This document shows, piece by piece, positions 17,956-25,642 of a stretch of DNA of 64,000 nucleotides. This stretch comes from Paracoccus lichenicola (GTDB taxonomy: Bacteria; Pseudomonadota; Alphaproteobacteria; Rhodobacterales; Rhodobacteraceae): assembly GCF_009708075.1 (NCBI RefSeq), contig NZ_WMBT01000003.1:434001-498000 (forward strand), in the 5' to 3' direction. Under the pieces are notes generated by a model. That model saw nothing but the letters and a program-made list of their open reading frames with translations. It was not told where the DNA came from and did no database searches. Positions within the stretch are counted from its first letter, which is position 1; the number at the start of each line of letters is the position of its first letter. Both the position numbers and the translations under genes were made by a program.

Positions 17956-19101
17956 TCAGAGACCGTAGGTGTTCACATCCACTCGCGAGTAGATTTCTTT
18001 CCACAGCAGATCGGCCAGCGCCTCGGAGCTTTCGATGCCCTCCGTCAGGCCAACCCATTTTTCCAGAAGCGGCGCGAAATCGGCCAGCATCTGCTCGCCA
18101 TTCTGAACGTCGTAGGTGGTCTTGTAGTCGGCGACCATCTTGGCGGTGTCTTCCGCGACAAAGGCGATGGTCCGTTCCAGGATCGCCGGATCCGGATCAT
18201 GGATGGTCGCCCCGGCGGCGCGTGCGCGCTCGAAGGCTTCGGCTTCGCGCTGGTGGAACATCCATGCATATTCCGCCTGGCTGAACGCCGCTGCCTGCAT
18301 CAGAATGGTGCGCTTTTCGGGGCTGAGACCTTTCCAGGTGTCTGCGTTGATATTGACCGGAGCGCCGGCGGCGACCCCGCCCGGCACTTGCAACGTGATG
18401 TCGTTGATGACCTCGGCCAGATTCCAGTTGATCAGTTCGGGGGCCGAAGCAACCAGGCAATCGACCACGCCCTGGCTCATCGCCTCGTTCATCTCGCCCA
18501 AGGCCACGTTCACCGGCGCCGCACCCATGTATTCGGCCCAGCGTGCCCAGTTGGTCGGCGCGCGCATCCGCAGCCCCTCGAGCGAAGCAAGGTCGTTGAC
18601 CGGCTGGTTGCACATCATCCAATAGGCCGATGTCGAGGCGATGCTGGTGAACACCTGGTTCTGCGCCGCGAATTCCGTCAGGCATTCGGGGCAGTGGAAC
18701 AGCACGAACTCGGTCAGCGCCGAGGCAAATACCAGGGCCTCGCGGCCGCTTACCCGCGTGCCCATGTTGACCAGTTGGATCGTGGTGTTGGGCACAAGGT
18801 TGTTGTAGGGGTATTCGGTCGGGTGATAGCCAGTCGCCAGCAATCCCATGTCGGCGATCCCGTCGCGAACTCCGGCCGAGGTTTCGGGAAAGCTGAGCAG
18901 CGAGGAGGGATAGACCTGCACCGTCAGATCGCCGCCCGACAGTTCCGAAACACGGGCTGCATAGCTTTCCATCACCTTGACCGGATCCGACCCGGGCGGA
19001 TAACCGATCGCGAAGCGCAACTGTTCGGCGGCGACCGGACTGGCGGCCAGCGCCAACATGCCCCCCACGGTTGCGGATTTGAGCCATGCGAATGATGTCA
19101 T
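17956..19101 (-). CDS. dctP: TRAP transporter substrate-binding protein, paralog 2
   Basis: A 381-residue periplasmic binding protein. The signal peptide is MTSFAWLKSATVGGMLALAA then SPVAA, with cleavage before EQLRF. The DctP core follows (FPETSAGVRDGIADMGLL; MRAPTNWARWAEYMGAAPV). It is clearly homologous along its length to paralog 1 immediately upstream, down to the tail EIYSRVDVNTYGL. It has cysteines at about 137, 140 (HCPEC), 164 and 215, all at positions matched in paralog 1. ATG 19101 has GGGAGGAAAGAAC before it. It delivers the substrate to DctQM. Two binding proteins for one permease pair suggest two related ligands. Confidence 0.93.
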   Translation of the reverse strand: MTSFAWLKSATVGGMLALAASPVAAEQLRFAIGYPPGSDPVKVMESYAARVSELSGGDLTVQVYPSSLLSFPETSAGVRDGIADMGLLATGYHPTEYPYNNLVPNTTIQLVNMGTRVSGREALVFASALTEFVLFHCPECLTEFAAQNQVFTSIASTSAYWMMCNQPVNDLASLEGLRMRAPTNWARWAEYMGAAPVNVALGEMNEAMSQGVVDCLVASAPELINWNLAEVINDITLQVPGGVAAGAPVNINADTWKGLSPEKRTILMQAAAFSQAEYAWMFHQREAEAFERARAAGATIHDPDPAILERTIAFVAEDTAKMVADYKTTYDVQNGEQMLADFAPLLEKWVGLTEGIESSEALADLLWKEIYSRVDVNTYGL

Positions 19102-19168
19102 GTTCTTTCCTCCCGAAAGACAGCCTTGTTTTTCTTTGAAGCCCCCGGATGAGCGCCTGCGCGGCGCG

Positions 19169-20326
19169 TCACATGCCGTAGGTGGACACGTCGATCTTGG
19201 AATAGATTTCGCGCTCGTAGATCGTCACGAGATCTTCGACCGTGCCCACATCCTTCACCAGTTCCACCCAACGGGCCAGAACCGGCTGGAAGCCTGCGAT
19301 CATCGCTTCAGCGTCCTGCACGCCGAACTGGGTTGCGTAGTGTTGGGCAACGGTTGTCGCGTCTTGCTCGATGAAGGTGCGGGTCAGATCCTGGAGGTCG
19401 GCATCGGCCTCAAGGATGACGATCCCCTGCGCCTTGGCTTCGCCCAGCACTTCCCGCTCGCGCTGATGTTCGAAGAACGGCACGGCCGCCGCCATGTAGA
19501 CCGCGCCCGCCAGGAAAGCCCTGCGCTTCTCCTCGGACATGGCGCGCCAGACGCTGGCGTTGATGTTGGTCGCCGGCGTGGCTGCGAAAACGCCGCCGGG
19601 CACGGTCGAGGTGATGTGCGTCGCCGCGTCGATCAGCCGGAAATCCGACAAGCCTGACACCACCGACAGCACGGTGCAGTCGATAAGACCCTGCTTCATG
19701 CCTTCAAGCGATTCCTGGCCCGAGATCTGGATCGGCGTCGCTCCCATGGCCTGCGCCCAGCGGCTCCACTGTCCCGCGCCGGCGCGGAGCCGCAGCCCGT
19801 TCATGTCGGCGGCCGACACGACCGGCCGGTTGCACAGCAACTGATACGAGGCGGTGGGCGAAACCCCGGTGAATACCTGATCCTGATTGAAATATTCCTT
19901 CTGACACTCCGGACAATTGAAGAACACATACTCCATCAGCGCACCGCCATAAGCGACCCCCTCGCGGCCCTTTGGCGCGTCACCCAGCAGCGCCAGCTGC
20001 ATCGAGACATCATTGAGCAAGTTCGTGCGCGGGTATTCGCTGGGGAAGTAAGGCGTCACCACATAGCCGACATCTGTGATCCCATCGCGAACGCCGGCAG
20101 ACATCTCGGCAAAGCTGAGCAGCGCGTTGGTGAACACCCGAACCGTCAGTTCGCCGCCCGAAGCCTTGGCGACGATGTCGGCCATCGACTCGGCATGTTT
20201 GACCGGAGCCGCGCCTGGAGGATAGCCCGTGGCGAAGCGGAGTTGCTCTGCCTGGACCGGAGGTGAAAGCAGCATCGCCAATGCTGCCCATGCCACCCAA
20301 GACGACGAACGCAAGACCTGGACCAT
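19169..20326 (-). CDS. dctP: TRAP transporter substrate-binding protein, paralog 1
   Basis: A 385-residue DctP-family protein, the first gene of the TRAP-carboxylase operon. The signal peptide has a hydrophobic core WVAWAALAMLLSPPVQA, cut before EQLRF. The core includes FAEMSAGVRDGITDVGYVV and GLRLRAGAGQWSRWAQAMGA. The tail EIYSKIDVSTYGM parallels paralog 2. Cysteines are at about 138, 141 (NCPEC), 165 and 217. ATG 20326 follows GGGGGAGCTTCAAA. A predicted promoter with a palindromic operator lies about 110 bp upstream. The tandem pair is an evident duplication with strong divergence. Confidence 0.93.
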   Translation of the reverse strand: MVQVLRSSSWVAWAALAMLLSPPVQAEQLRFATGYPPGAAPVKHAESMADIVAKASGGELTVRVFTNALLSFAEMSAGVRDGITDVGYVVTPYFPSEYPRTNLLNDVSMQLALLGDAPKGREGVAYGGALMEYVFFNCPECQKEYFNQDQVFTGVSPTASYQLLCNRPVVSAADMNGLRLRAGAGQWSRWAQAMGATPIQISGQESLEGMKQGLIDCTVLSVVSGLSDFRLIDAATHITSTVPGGVFAATPATNINASVWRAMSEEKRRAFLAGAVYMAAAVPFFEHQREREVLGEAKAQGIVILEADADLQDLTRTFIEQDATTVAQHYATQFGVQDAEAMIAGFQPVLARWVELVKDVGTVEDLVTIYEREIYSKIDVSTYGM

Positions 20327-20436
20327 TTTGAAGCTCCCCCTGCGGCGCTCCGATCGGCCCGTATTCGGGGCCGCTCCTCACTCGGATGTCACCGTGTCTC
20401 CCTCTGTAAAGCGACAATATGATGCGAGTGACCGTT

Positions 20437-20454
20437 GTCAACATAAAAGTTGAC
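20437..20454. promoter_or_regulatory. Palindromic operator site 3 with TRAP-operon promoter
   Basis: GTCAAC-ATAAAA-GTTGAC is a perfect inverted repeat with a 6-base spacer. On the minus strand its outer half gives -35 TTGACA (plus-strand 20436-20441), followed after 16 bases by -10 TATTGT (20414-20419). This predicts transcription toward dctP from near 20407. A repressor on the palindrome would cover the -35. The remaining 20455-20818, about 360 bp up to the next gene, shows no gene or repeat that I can support. Confidence 0.75.
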
Positions 20455-20818
20455 TGGCCTTGCTCGAGGCGTTTCGCTGCCGGAAAAGGGTGTTTCGGCG
20501 CGATAGCGGGTCTTCTCGGATGCGGTCCGTGCAAAACTTGATGCGGCGCGGACTGCCTGCTAATCCTGAGGTCATGGAGGCCGAGACGTGGTTCACGAGG
20601 GGGTGTTCCCGACCAGGCCACGATGACGTTGGCAATACGCGGACGGCCCTCGCGAAGGATGCGATGCGGGCTAGCCGTAAGGCACCCCTTGACGTGCGGG
20701 CAGTGGCGACTTGAACGGCGGCGACGGGACGAACGGCAAACCGGCTTCGAGAAGAGTGGCATGATTCGCCGGAACAGAGCCTTTGGTGTGCCGGTCGGCA
20801 GAAAGGATAACGTCCAGG

Positions 20819-21487
20819 ATGACATGGAACGCCGCCCAGCAACTGCCCTCGATCAAGGACGAGATCGACGAGATCAAGCGACGCCGCATCCTGAATGAGG
20901 CCGCGCGGCAGTTCTTCGACAATGGCTACGAGGCGACCTCGCTCGACTCCATTGCGGATGCCTTGGGCGTAACCAAGCAGTTCATCTATTCGCGCTTTCG
21001 CGGCAAGGCCGAGTTGCTCGCCTCGATCTGCCATGTGGGCGCTTCATCGGCGGAAATGACGGTCAGCTTCAGCGCCAGCATCGACGGCGATCCGGCGTCG
21101 AAGCTGGCGCAGGTCATCCAGTATTTCGTGCGGTTGCAGATCGAGCATCGCCGGGAAGCCGCCCTGTTCTTCCGCGAGGCGAAGAGCCTGCCCCCCGAGG
21201 AAGCCCAGGCCATAGAAGCCTGCAAGCTGCGGTTCCATCGCATGCTTTGCGGTATTCTGAACGAAGGCAAGGAGGCAGGGTTGTTTGACTTCGACGACGC
21301 TTCGCTTGCCGCATCGGCCTTGGGGGGCATGGCGTCCTGGACCTTTACATGGTTCCAGCCGGAAGGGCGTTGGGATCCTGACTCGGTAGCCCGCCAGATC
21401 GCTTCGCTTGCGCTCAAAACGATGGGGCTGCGCGATCCTTCACCTTGCCTTCCGGTCACTCCGGGCAGGGGTCAAAATGCGGGCTGA
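20819..21487 (+). CDS. TetR/AcrR-family transcriptional regulator (B)
   Basis: A 222-residue TetR regulator. The DNA-binding domain is RRRILNEAARQFFDNGYEAT then SLDSIADALGVTKQFIYSRF; a helical ligand domain follows (FVRLQIEHRREAALFFREAK; ALGGMASWTFTWFQPEGRW). ATG 20819 gives the usual short pre-helix segment; an earlier in-frame ATG at 20783 is possible. It lies divergent from the TRAP-carboxylase operon and just before the monooxygenase gene, both of which carry the shared palindrome. That makes it a strong candidate for the regulator of the cluster. No palindrome was found directly before its own start. Confidence 0.93.
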   Translation: MTWNAAQQLPSIKDEIDEIKRRRILNEAARQFFDNGYEATSLDSIADALGVTKQFIYSRFRGKAELLASICHVGASSAEMTVSFSASIDGDPASKLAQVIQYFVRLQIEHRREAALFFREAKSLPPEEAQAIEACKLRFHRMLCGILNEGKEAGLFDFDDASLAASALGGMASWTFTWFQPEGRWDPDSVARQIASLALKTMGLRDPSPCLPVTPGRGQNAG

Positions 21488-21696
21488 GGGTGCATGACAT
21501 TCTGCGGATGACCGTGAAGCCGTGCCGGAGGTTCCTGTTTCCGGTTCCGAAGCAGAAGACGATGCAGCACCGTGCGTCGAAAACATGGGCTTGATGGTCT
21601 CGCCTGAATCGCTTTTCCAGGCTTCATGCGTCCCTTCCGGTGCACCAAGAGCAGTAGAACTGCACGTCAATACATTGATAGAAAGAATATTTTTCC

Positions 21697-21714
21697 TTCA
21701 ACGCTACAGTTGAT
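21697..21714. promoter_or_regulatory. Palindromic operator site 4 with monooxygenase promoter
   Basis: TTCAAC-GCTACA-GTTGAT has the same half-sites and spacer as the other three sites, and its GCTA spacer start matches site 2. Its right half gives -35 TTGATT (21710-21715), followed after 17 bases by -10 TATATT (21733-21738), a good promoter for the plus-strand monooxygenase gene. A further palindrome ATATTCT-CACA-AGAATAT (21734-21751) overlaps the -10. AAGAATAT recurs at 21683, 21744 and 21764 in this unusually AT-rich leader. Confidence 0.72.
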
Positions 21715-21796
21715 TCCCAGCAATCTGATCGCTATATTCTCACAAGAATATTTTCGAATTCATAAGAATATCATGCCTGGAGGAGGAGGCGGTCCC

Positions 21797-23434
21797 ATGA
21801 AAGACGGCAAGAGGATTCCCGACTGCGATGTGATCGTGATCGGCGCCGGACTGACCGGCATGTATCAAGCCTATCTGCTGGACAAGGAAGGCATGAGCGT
21901 CTTGGGTGTCGAGGCCGGGGAGGAGGTCGGAGGCACCTGGTACTGGAATCGCTATCCGGGGTGCAGGCTTGACACCGAAAGCTATGCCTATGGCTATTTC
22001 GCGCTGACCGGCATCCTTCCTGACTGGAAATGGAGCGAGAACTTTGCCGGCCAGCCCGAAATGCGGCGCTATGCAAATGCCGCCGCCGATGCGATGGACA
22101 TCCGCCGGTTGTTCAAGTTCCAGACCCGCGTTACTGCCGCACACTATCTGGATGGGCAAGACATGTGGCAGGTCACGCTGAACGGCGACGAGCTTGTCAC
22201 TTGCCGGCATCTGATTTCGGCAACCGGCCCGCTCAGTGCGACGCGGATGCCCAACATCAAGGGCGTGGAAACCTTCGAGGGTGAATCCTTTCACTCCTCG
22301 CGCTGGCCGACCAAGGCGGATGGCACACCGGATTGCATGGATTTCACCGGCAAGCGCGTGGGCATCATAGGAACCGGTGCCACCGGCGTGCAGATCATCC
22401 CGATCGCGGCCGAAACGGCAAGGGAACTGCATGTATTCCAGCGCACCCCGAACTGGTGCACGCCGCTTGGCAATTCCCCGCTTTCGGACGAGCAGATGGC
22501 GTTGATCCGCAAGCGCCACACCACCATCCTCGAATATGTGAAGACCACGGATACCGCGTTTCCCTATCACCGCGACAGGCGCAAGGCTGTGGAGGTCCCC
22601 AAGGAGGAACGGGACGCTTTCTTCGAGACGCTCTATGACCAGCCTGGCTACGGGATCTGGCTCAGCGGTTTCCGCGATCTTCTCACCAACGCCGAATCGA
22701 ACAAGTTTCTTGCCGATTTCGTCGCGGACAAGATCCGGCAACGAGTCAAGGATCCGGCTGTGGCCGAAAAGCTTATCCCCACGGATCACCCCTTCGGCTC
22801 CAAGCGCGTACCGATGGAATCGAATTACTATGAAGCCTACAACAAGGATACGGTGCACCTTGTCGATATTCGTGAATCGCCTATCCAGGAAGTCACGCCT
22901 ACTGGCATTCGCACCGCTGATCGGTCATTCGATCTGGACGTGATCATCTATGCCACCGGCTTTGACGCGGTGACCGGATCGCTTGACCGCATCGACATCC
23001 GGGGCAAGGACGGCCGTAAGCTGAAAGAGGTCTGGGCCGATGGTCCGACGACCTTCCTGGGCCTGCAGGCCCGCGGTTTCCCGAACTTCTTCACATTGGT
23101 CGGGCCGCACAACGGCTCGTCCTTCTGCAACGTCGGGGTCTGCGGCGCGTTGCAGGCGGAATGGGTGACGCGGATGCTGGTCTATATGGAAGCCAAGGGC
23201 CTGACCTACTCCGAGCCTACGCAAGAGGCCGAGGACAAATGGACCGAAGCGATCTATCGGGATTTTTCAACCACGCTTATGGCCGATGTCAACGCCTGGT
23301 GGGTGAAGTCGGTGACGAAACCCGACGGAACGGTGCAGAAGCGTGCGCTGGTCTATGTCGGTGGCGGCGCTGAATACCGCAAGCAATGCGAGCGGGTCGC
23401 CTATAGCGGTTACAAGGGCTTCGAACTCGCCTGA
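21797..23434 (+). CDS. Flavin-containing (type I) Baeyer-Villiger monooxygenase
   Basis: A 545-residue FAD/NADPH enzyme. The FAD-binding Rossmann motif is VIVIGAGLTGMYQAYLL (residues about 13-29). The type I BVMO fingerprint FxGxxxHxxxWP occurs as FEGESFHSSRWP (about 160-171). The second Rossmann motif for NADPH is VGIIGTGATGVQII (about 188-201). DVIIYATGFD is also typical. It inserts oxygen next to a ketone, giving an ester or lactone. ATG 21797 is preferred because GGAGGAGGAGG lies 8 bases before it; ATG 21773 is an alternative. Its presence implies a ketone or cyclic ketone intermediate in the cluster's pathway. A hairpin at 23459-23492 follows. Confidence 0.95.
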   Translation: MKDGKRIPDCDVIVIGAGLTGMYQAYLLDKEGMSVLGVEAGEEVGGTWYWNRYPGCRLDTESYAYGYFALTGILPDWKWSENFAGQPEMRRYANAAADAMDIRRLFKFQTRVTAAHYLDGQDMWQVTLNGDELVTCRHLISATGPLSATRMPNIKGVETFEGESFHSSRWPTKADGTPDCMDFTGKRVGIIGTGATGVQIIPIAAETARELHVFQRTPNWCTPLGNSPLSDEQMALIRKRHTTILEYVKTTDTAFPYHRDRRKAVEVPKEERDAFFETLYDQPGYGIWLSGFRDLLTNAESNKFLADFVADKIRQRVKDPAVAEKLIPTDHPFGSKRVPMESNYYEAYNKDTVHLVDIRESPIQEVTPTGIRTADRSFDLDVIIYATGFDAVTGSLDRIDIRGKDGRKLKEVWADGPTTFLGLQARGFPNFFTLVGPHNGSSFCNVGVCGALQAEWVTRMLVYMEAKGLTYSEPTQEAEDKWTEAIYRDFSTTLMADVNAWWVKSVTKPDGTVQKRALVYVGGGAEYRKQCERVAYSGYKGFELA

Positions 23435-23458
23435 TGTCGCGCGGCTGTTGGGCTGATG

Positions 23459-23492
23459 GATCAAGGGTCGCTCCGACACGCGGCCCTTGATC
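23459..23492. terminator. Hairpin after the monooxygenase gene
   Basis: GATCAAGGGTCGC pairs with GCGGCCCTTGATC across TCCGACAC: a 13-bp stem with one G-T wobble, 25 bases after the monooxygenase stop. No long T-run follows, so termination strength is uncertain. The stretch from here to about 23760 holds nothing else that I recognise. Confidence 0.5.
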
Positions 23493-23767
23493 ACCCGATA
23501 ACGGCAGCATCCGGTTTCCGGGCTAGGCTCCGATGCAATCCGGCACCAGAACCGCCGCCGCTCTGCTTGTGGCGCCACTTCTGGCCAATCCGGTGAGTGC
23601 AGTTTGAGCCGCTTGGATCGTTCGAATATGCGTTGTCCATCGTCATCGCACCCTCCATCAGCAGATGTCGCAACAACTGACTGAAACTGCCCGATATTAC
23701 GCTCAGGACCTCAGAAAATTCTGCGCAATAACGGTTCAAGGCATCGATAAGGGGCAAGGCACCCGTT

Positions 23768-23965
23768 ATGGCAACTCCGCCGTTGAAAGCTTCTCAGATC
23801 ATTGAAGACAGAACCGATCTGGCGCCGCAACTGGCAAGCACGACGCGAGGTCGAGATCGCTTTCTTCGACTTCATCTGGGGGCTTCTACAACCTACTCCG
23901 GAAACACTTGGCCTTGGCACTGGAAATCCCCACAGGCGCTTTCGAGCAGAGGGCCGCCCGAGCAC
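23768..23965 (+). pseudogene. IS3-family transposase OrfB, C-terminal remnant
   Basis: Joining frames on the plus strand gives the OrfB C-terminus. NSAVESF appears near 23767 (family DNAAVETF), then EPIWRRNWQARREVEIAFFD, and then a GFYNP-like segment with a KHLAL and KSP pattern (family FYNPRRRHSALGxKSPxxFE). At least two frameshifts and several stops break it, and no OrfA or N-terminal OrfB accompanies it. It is a decayed insertion-sequence end, probably of the same broad family as the remnant at 599-937. Confidence 0.65.
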
Positions 23966-24034
23966 CCGAGTGGAACGAAACCGGTGCAGGTCCACTGCAG
24001 CCCTTGACGGTTCCTAGAGTAGAGACTCATTGAT

Positions 24035-24330
24035 ATTCACAACCAGAAGATGAGGGTTTCGGCGAGGGCGAGGGCGGAGAGGAAGACCTCCGGTGTTCCA
24101 TATTTGGCCAGTGCCTTCCTCAGGGCTTCCATGCAAACTCGCATCCATGGAGTTCGACAGCCGCCCGCTTAGTACTGTGCGACTGTGCCACTCCATGATG
24201 GCCATCAGGTGCAGGAACACTCGGCGCATGATTAGGCCATTGAGGTTTCTTAGGGATTGGCACCAGACGCACGAGCTTTATCAGCCGGCAAATCGATGGC
24301 GCCCGCATCTGTGCCCCTCTCATTGTATAT
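24035..24330 (-). pseudogene. IS3-family transposase OrfB, central remnant
   Basis: On the minus strand, FLHLMAIMEWHSRTVLSGRL then SNSMDAS matches the OrfB segment carrying the first catalytic Asp region (family YLVAIMDWHSRKVLSWRLSN), with the family Asp of AIMD changed to Glu. After it the frame shifts toward IWNTGGL, like the family IFNTDQGSQF block, with the second Asp also lost. Upstream sequence to about 24330 shows only faint, frame-shifted resemblance. It lies opposite in strand to the neighbouring remnant. Bases 24331-24459 show nothing assignable. Confidence 0.62.
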
Positions 24331-24459
24331 TGAGGACCCTTTGCCGCGAACCATACCACGGTACCTGCGGGATTGCCGGTCGATGATGTCCATGAAGGCC
24401 AGGTTCTCGGCGCTTTCTCCGCACGGTTGATGGTAAAGATCTGGCCATCCGTCCCCTGC

Positions 24460-25230
24460 TCAACTCGACAGCAGCGTCAGGGCCGCGCTGTAGCGGTTGC
24501 TGCTTGTCGTGGATTGAACCTGGGACAGCGCCAGATAGCGCGTGACCAGCTTGTCGATCCCCTCGTCCGTGCCGATCTCGGCAAAGCTGCTGCTGCCCAG
24601 GATGCGTTCGGACGCGGACATGAAGTCCTCGAGCTGCCGGTCCACGGACAGGTTCGCCATCGCGCTGCCGAAGCCGAAGGCGCCCTGGAAGACCTCCCGC
24701 AGGGCCTCGTTGCCCAGCACCTCGTACCACATGGTCTTGTCGCTGGAGGTCCGGGTTGCGAAGGCCTGCAACTCGTCCCGGGCGTTCAGGGCCAGGCGAT
24801 AGCTTTCGTCCCCCTCGCCCACGCGCTGCTGGAACCGATGCGCGACATAGGCCTTGGTCACGGTGTCGGCCATGGTCTCGGGATCGGTGCGGTTCTGGAA
24901 CTCGGTGGCAAGCTTCAGGTAACGCTTGTCGCTCAGCCGGTTGACCAGGGATGCGCTGTCGCCGATATCGGATTCCAGCACCTTGCGGATGAAGGCCTTG
25001 TTGCTGATGTCGTCTTCCAGGCCGAAGGCCCCCAGGGCCACCTGCAGCATCTTGTAGTCGCCGACCAGATCCTCTGCCGTGGTGTCCTCGGTCAGGTTTT
25101 CGCGGAAATAGGTCGTGGCACGCTGGATCACGGGATCCTTTGCCGTGGCCTCGACCTGCCGGGTTTCGATCCGCTGCAGGACGCGCCAGCCCGCGATGCC
25201 GCTGATACCGATGCTGATGGCAGAGGTCAC
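24460..25230 (-). CDS. DUF1217 domain-containing flagellar-region protein
   Basis: A 256-residue protein beginning (GTG) VTSAISIGISGIAGWRVLQR. It has the DUF1217 pattern, for example YFRENL, TAEDLVGDYKMLQVALGAFG, LEDDISNKAFIRKVLESD, and GSAMANLSVDRQLEDFMSA. Such proteins occur within alphaproteobacterial flagellar clusters; their exact role is not established. GTG 25230 has TGAGGA before it and lies 7 bp after the flbT stop, so the gene ends a minus-strand flagellin-regulator operon. It is the leftmost flagellar gene, next to insertion-sequence debris. Confidence 0.8.
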   Translation of the reverse strand: MTSAISIGISGIAGWRVLQRIETRQVEATAKDPVIQRATTYFRENLTEDTTAEDLVGDYKMLQVALGAFGLEDDISNKAFIRKVLESDIGDSASLVNRLSDKRYLKLATEFQNRTDPETMADTVTKAYVAHRFQQRVGEGDESYRLALNARDELQAFATRTSSDKTMWYEVLGNEALREVFQGAFGFGSAMANLSVDRQLEDFMSASERILGSSSFAEIGTDEGIDKLVTRYLALSQVQSTTSSNRYSAALTLLSS

Positions 25231-25237
25231 GGCATCC

Positions 25238-25642
25238 TCACTGGCGGCGGGCGTGGATAAGCCGGTCTTCCTGCGGCAGAAGCTCGCGCAGGCGGCGCAG
25301 GGCCGGATAGATCGCGCCGTCCTCGACGCTGGCCCGGGCGTCCTGCAGGGCCGCCTGGCCGGCCGCGTCGTCAAAGACTTGCGACAGCTGCGCGATGGCC
25401 AGCAGCAGCTGGCGCTTGCCTTCGTCGGGCTTGGCATCGCCGGACAGGATCAGCTGCGCGATATAGCAGGCGCGGCCGACCGGGGTATTGGCGCGGTCGG
25501 GGTGGATGGCATCCTTCAGGCGCAGGACATTGGCGTTCGGCGTGCGGATGGCGATCTTGGACCGGCGTTCGCCGTTCTCGATGACGGCGCCGTTGATCAG
25601 CACGCGTTCGTTCGGGGCCAGCTTCAGGACAAGGCCGCTCAT
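25238..25642 (-). CDS. flbT: Flagellin synthesis repressor FlbT
   Basis: A 134-residue protein with the FlbT pattern: LVLKLAPNERVLINGAVIEN, GERRSKIAIRTPNANVLRLK, and a region near LILSGDAKPDEG. In Caulobacter FlbT represses flagellin translation by acting on the mRNA leader. Here it follows flaF with a 4-base ATGA overlap (start 25642, flaF stop 25639), so the two are coupled. The flagellin gene lies just upstream of flaF, as in many relatives. Confidence 0.92.
   Translation of the reverse strand: MSGLVLKLAPNERVLINGAVIENGERRSKIAIRTPNANVLRLKDAIHPDRANTPVGRACYIAQLILSGDAKPDEGKRQLLLAIAQLSQVFDDAAGQAALQDARASVEDGAIYPALRRLRELLPQEDRLIHARRQ

Noticed and set aside
20438..21034. A 198-residue minus-strand frame across the region before the second TetR gene
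   Set aside because: It is partly antisense to the TetR gene, overlaps operator site 3, and has biased composition with no motif.
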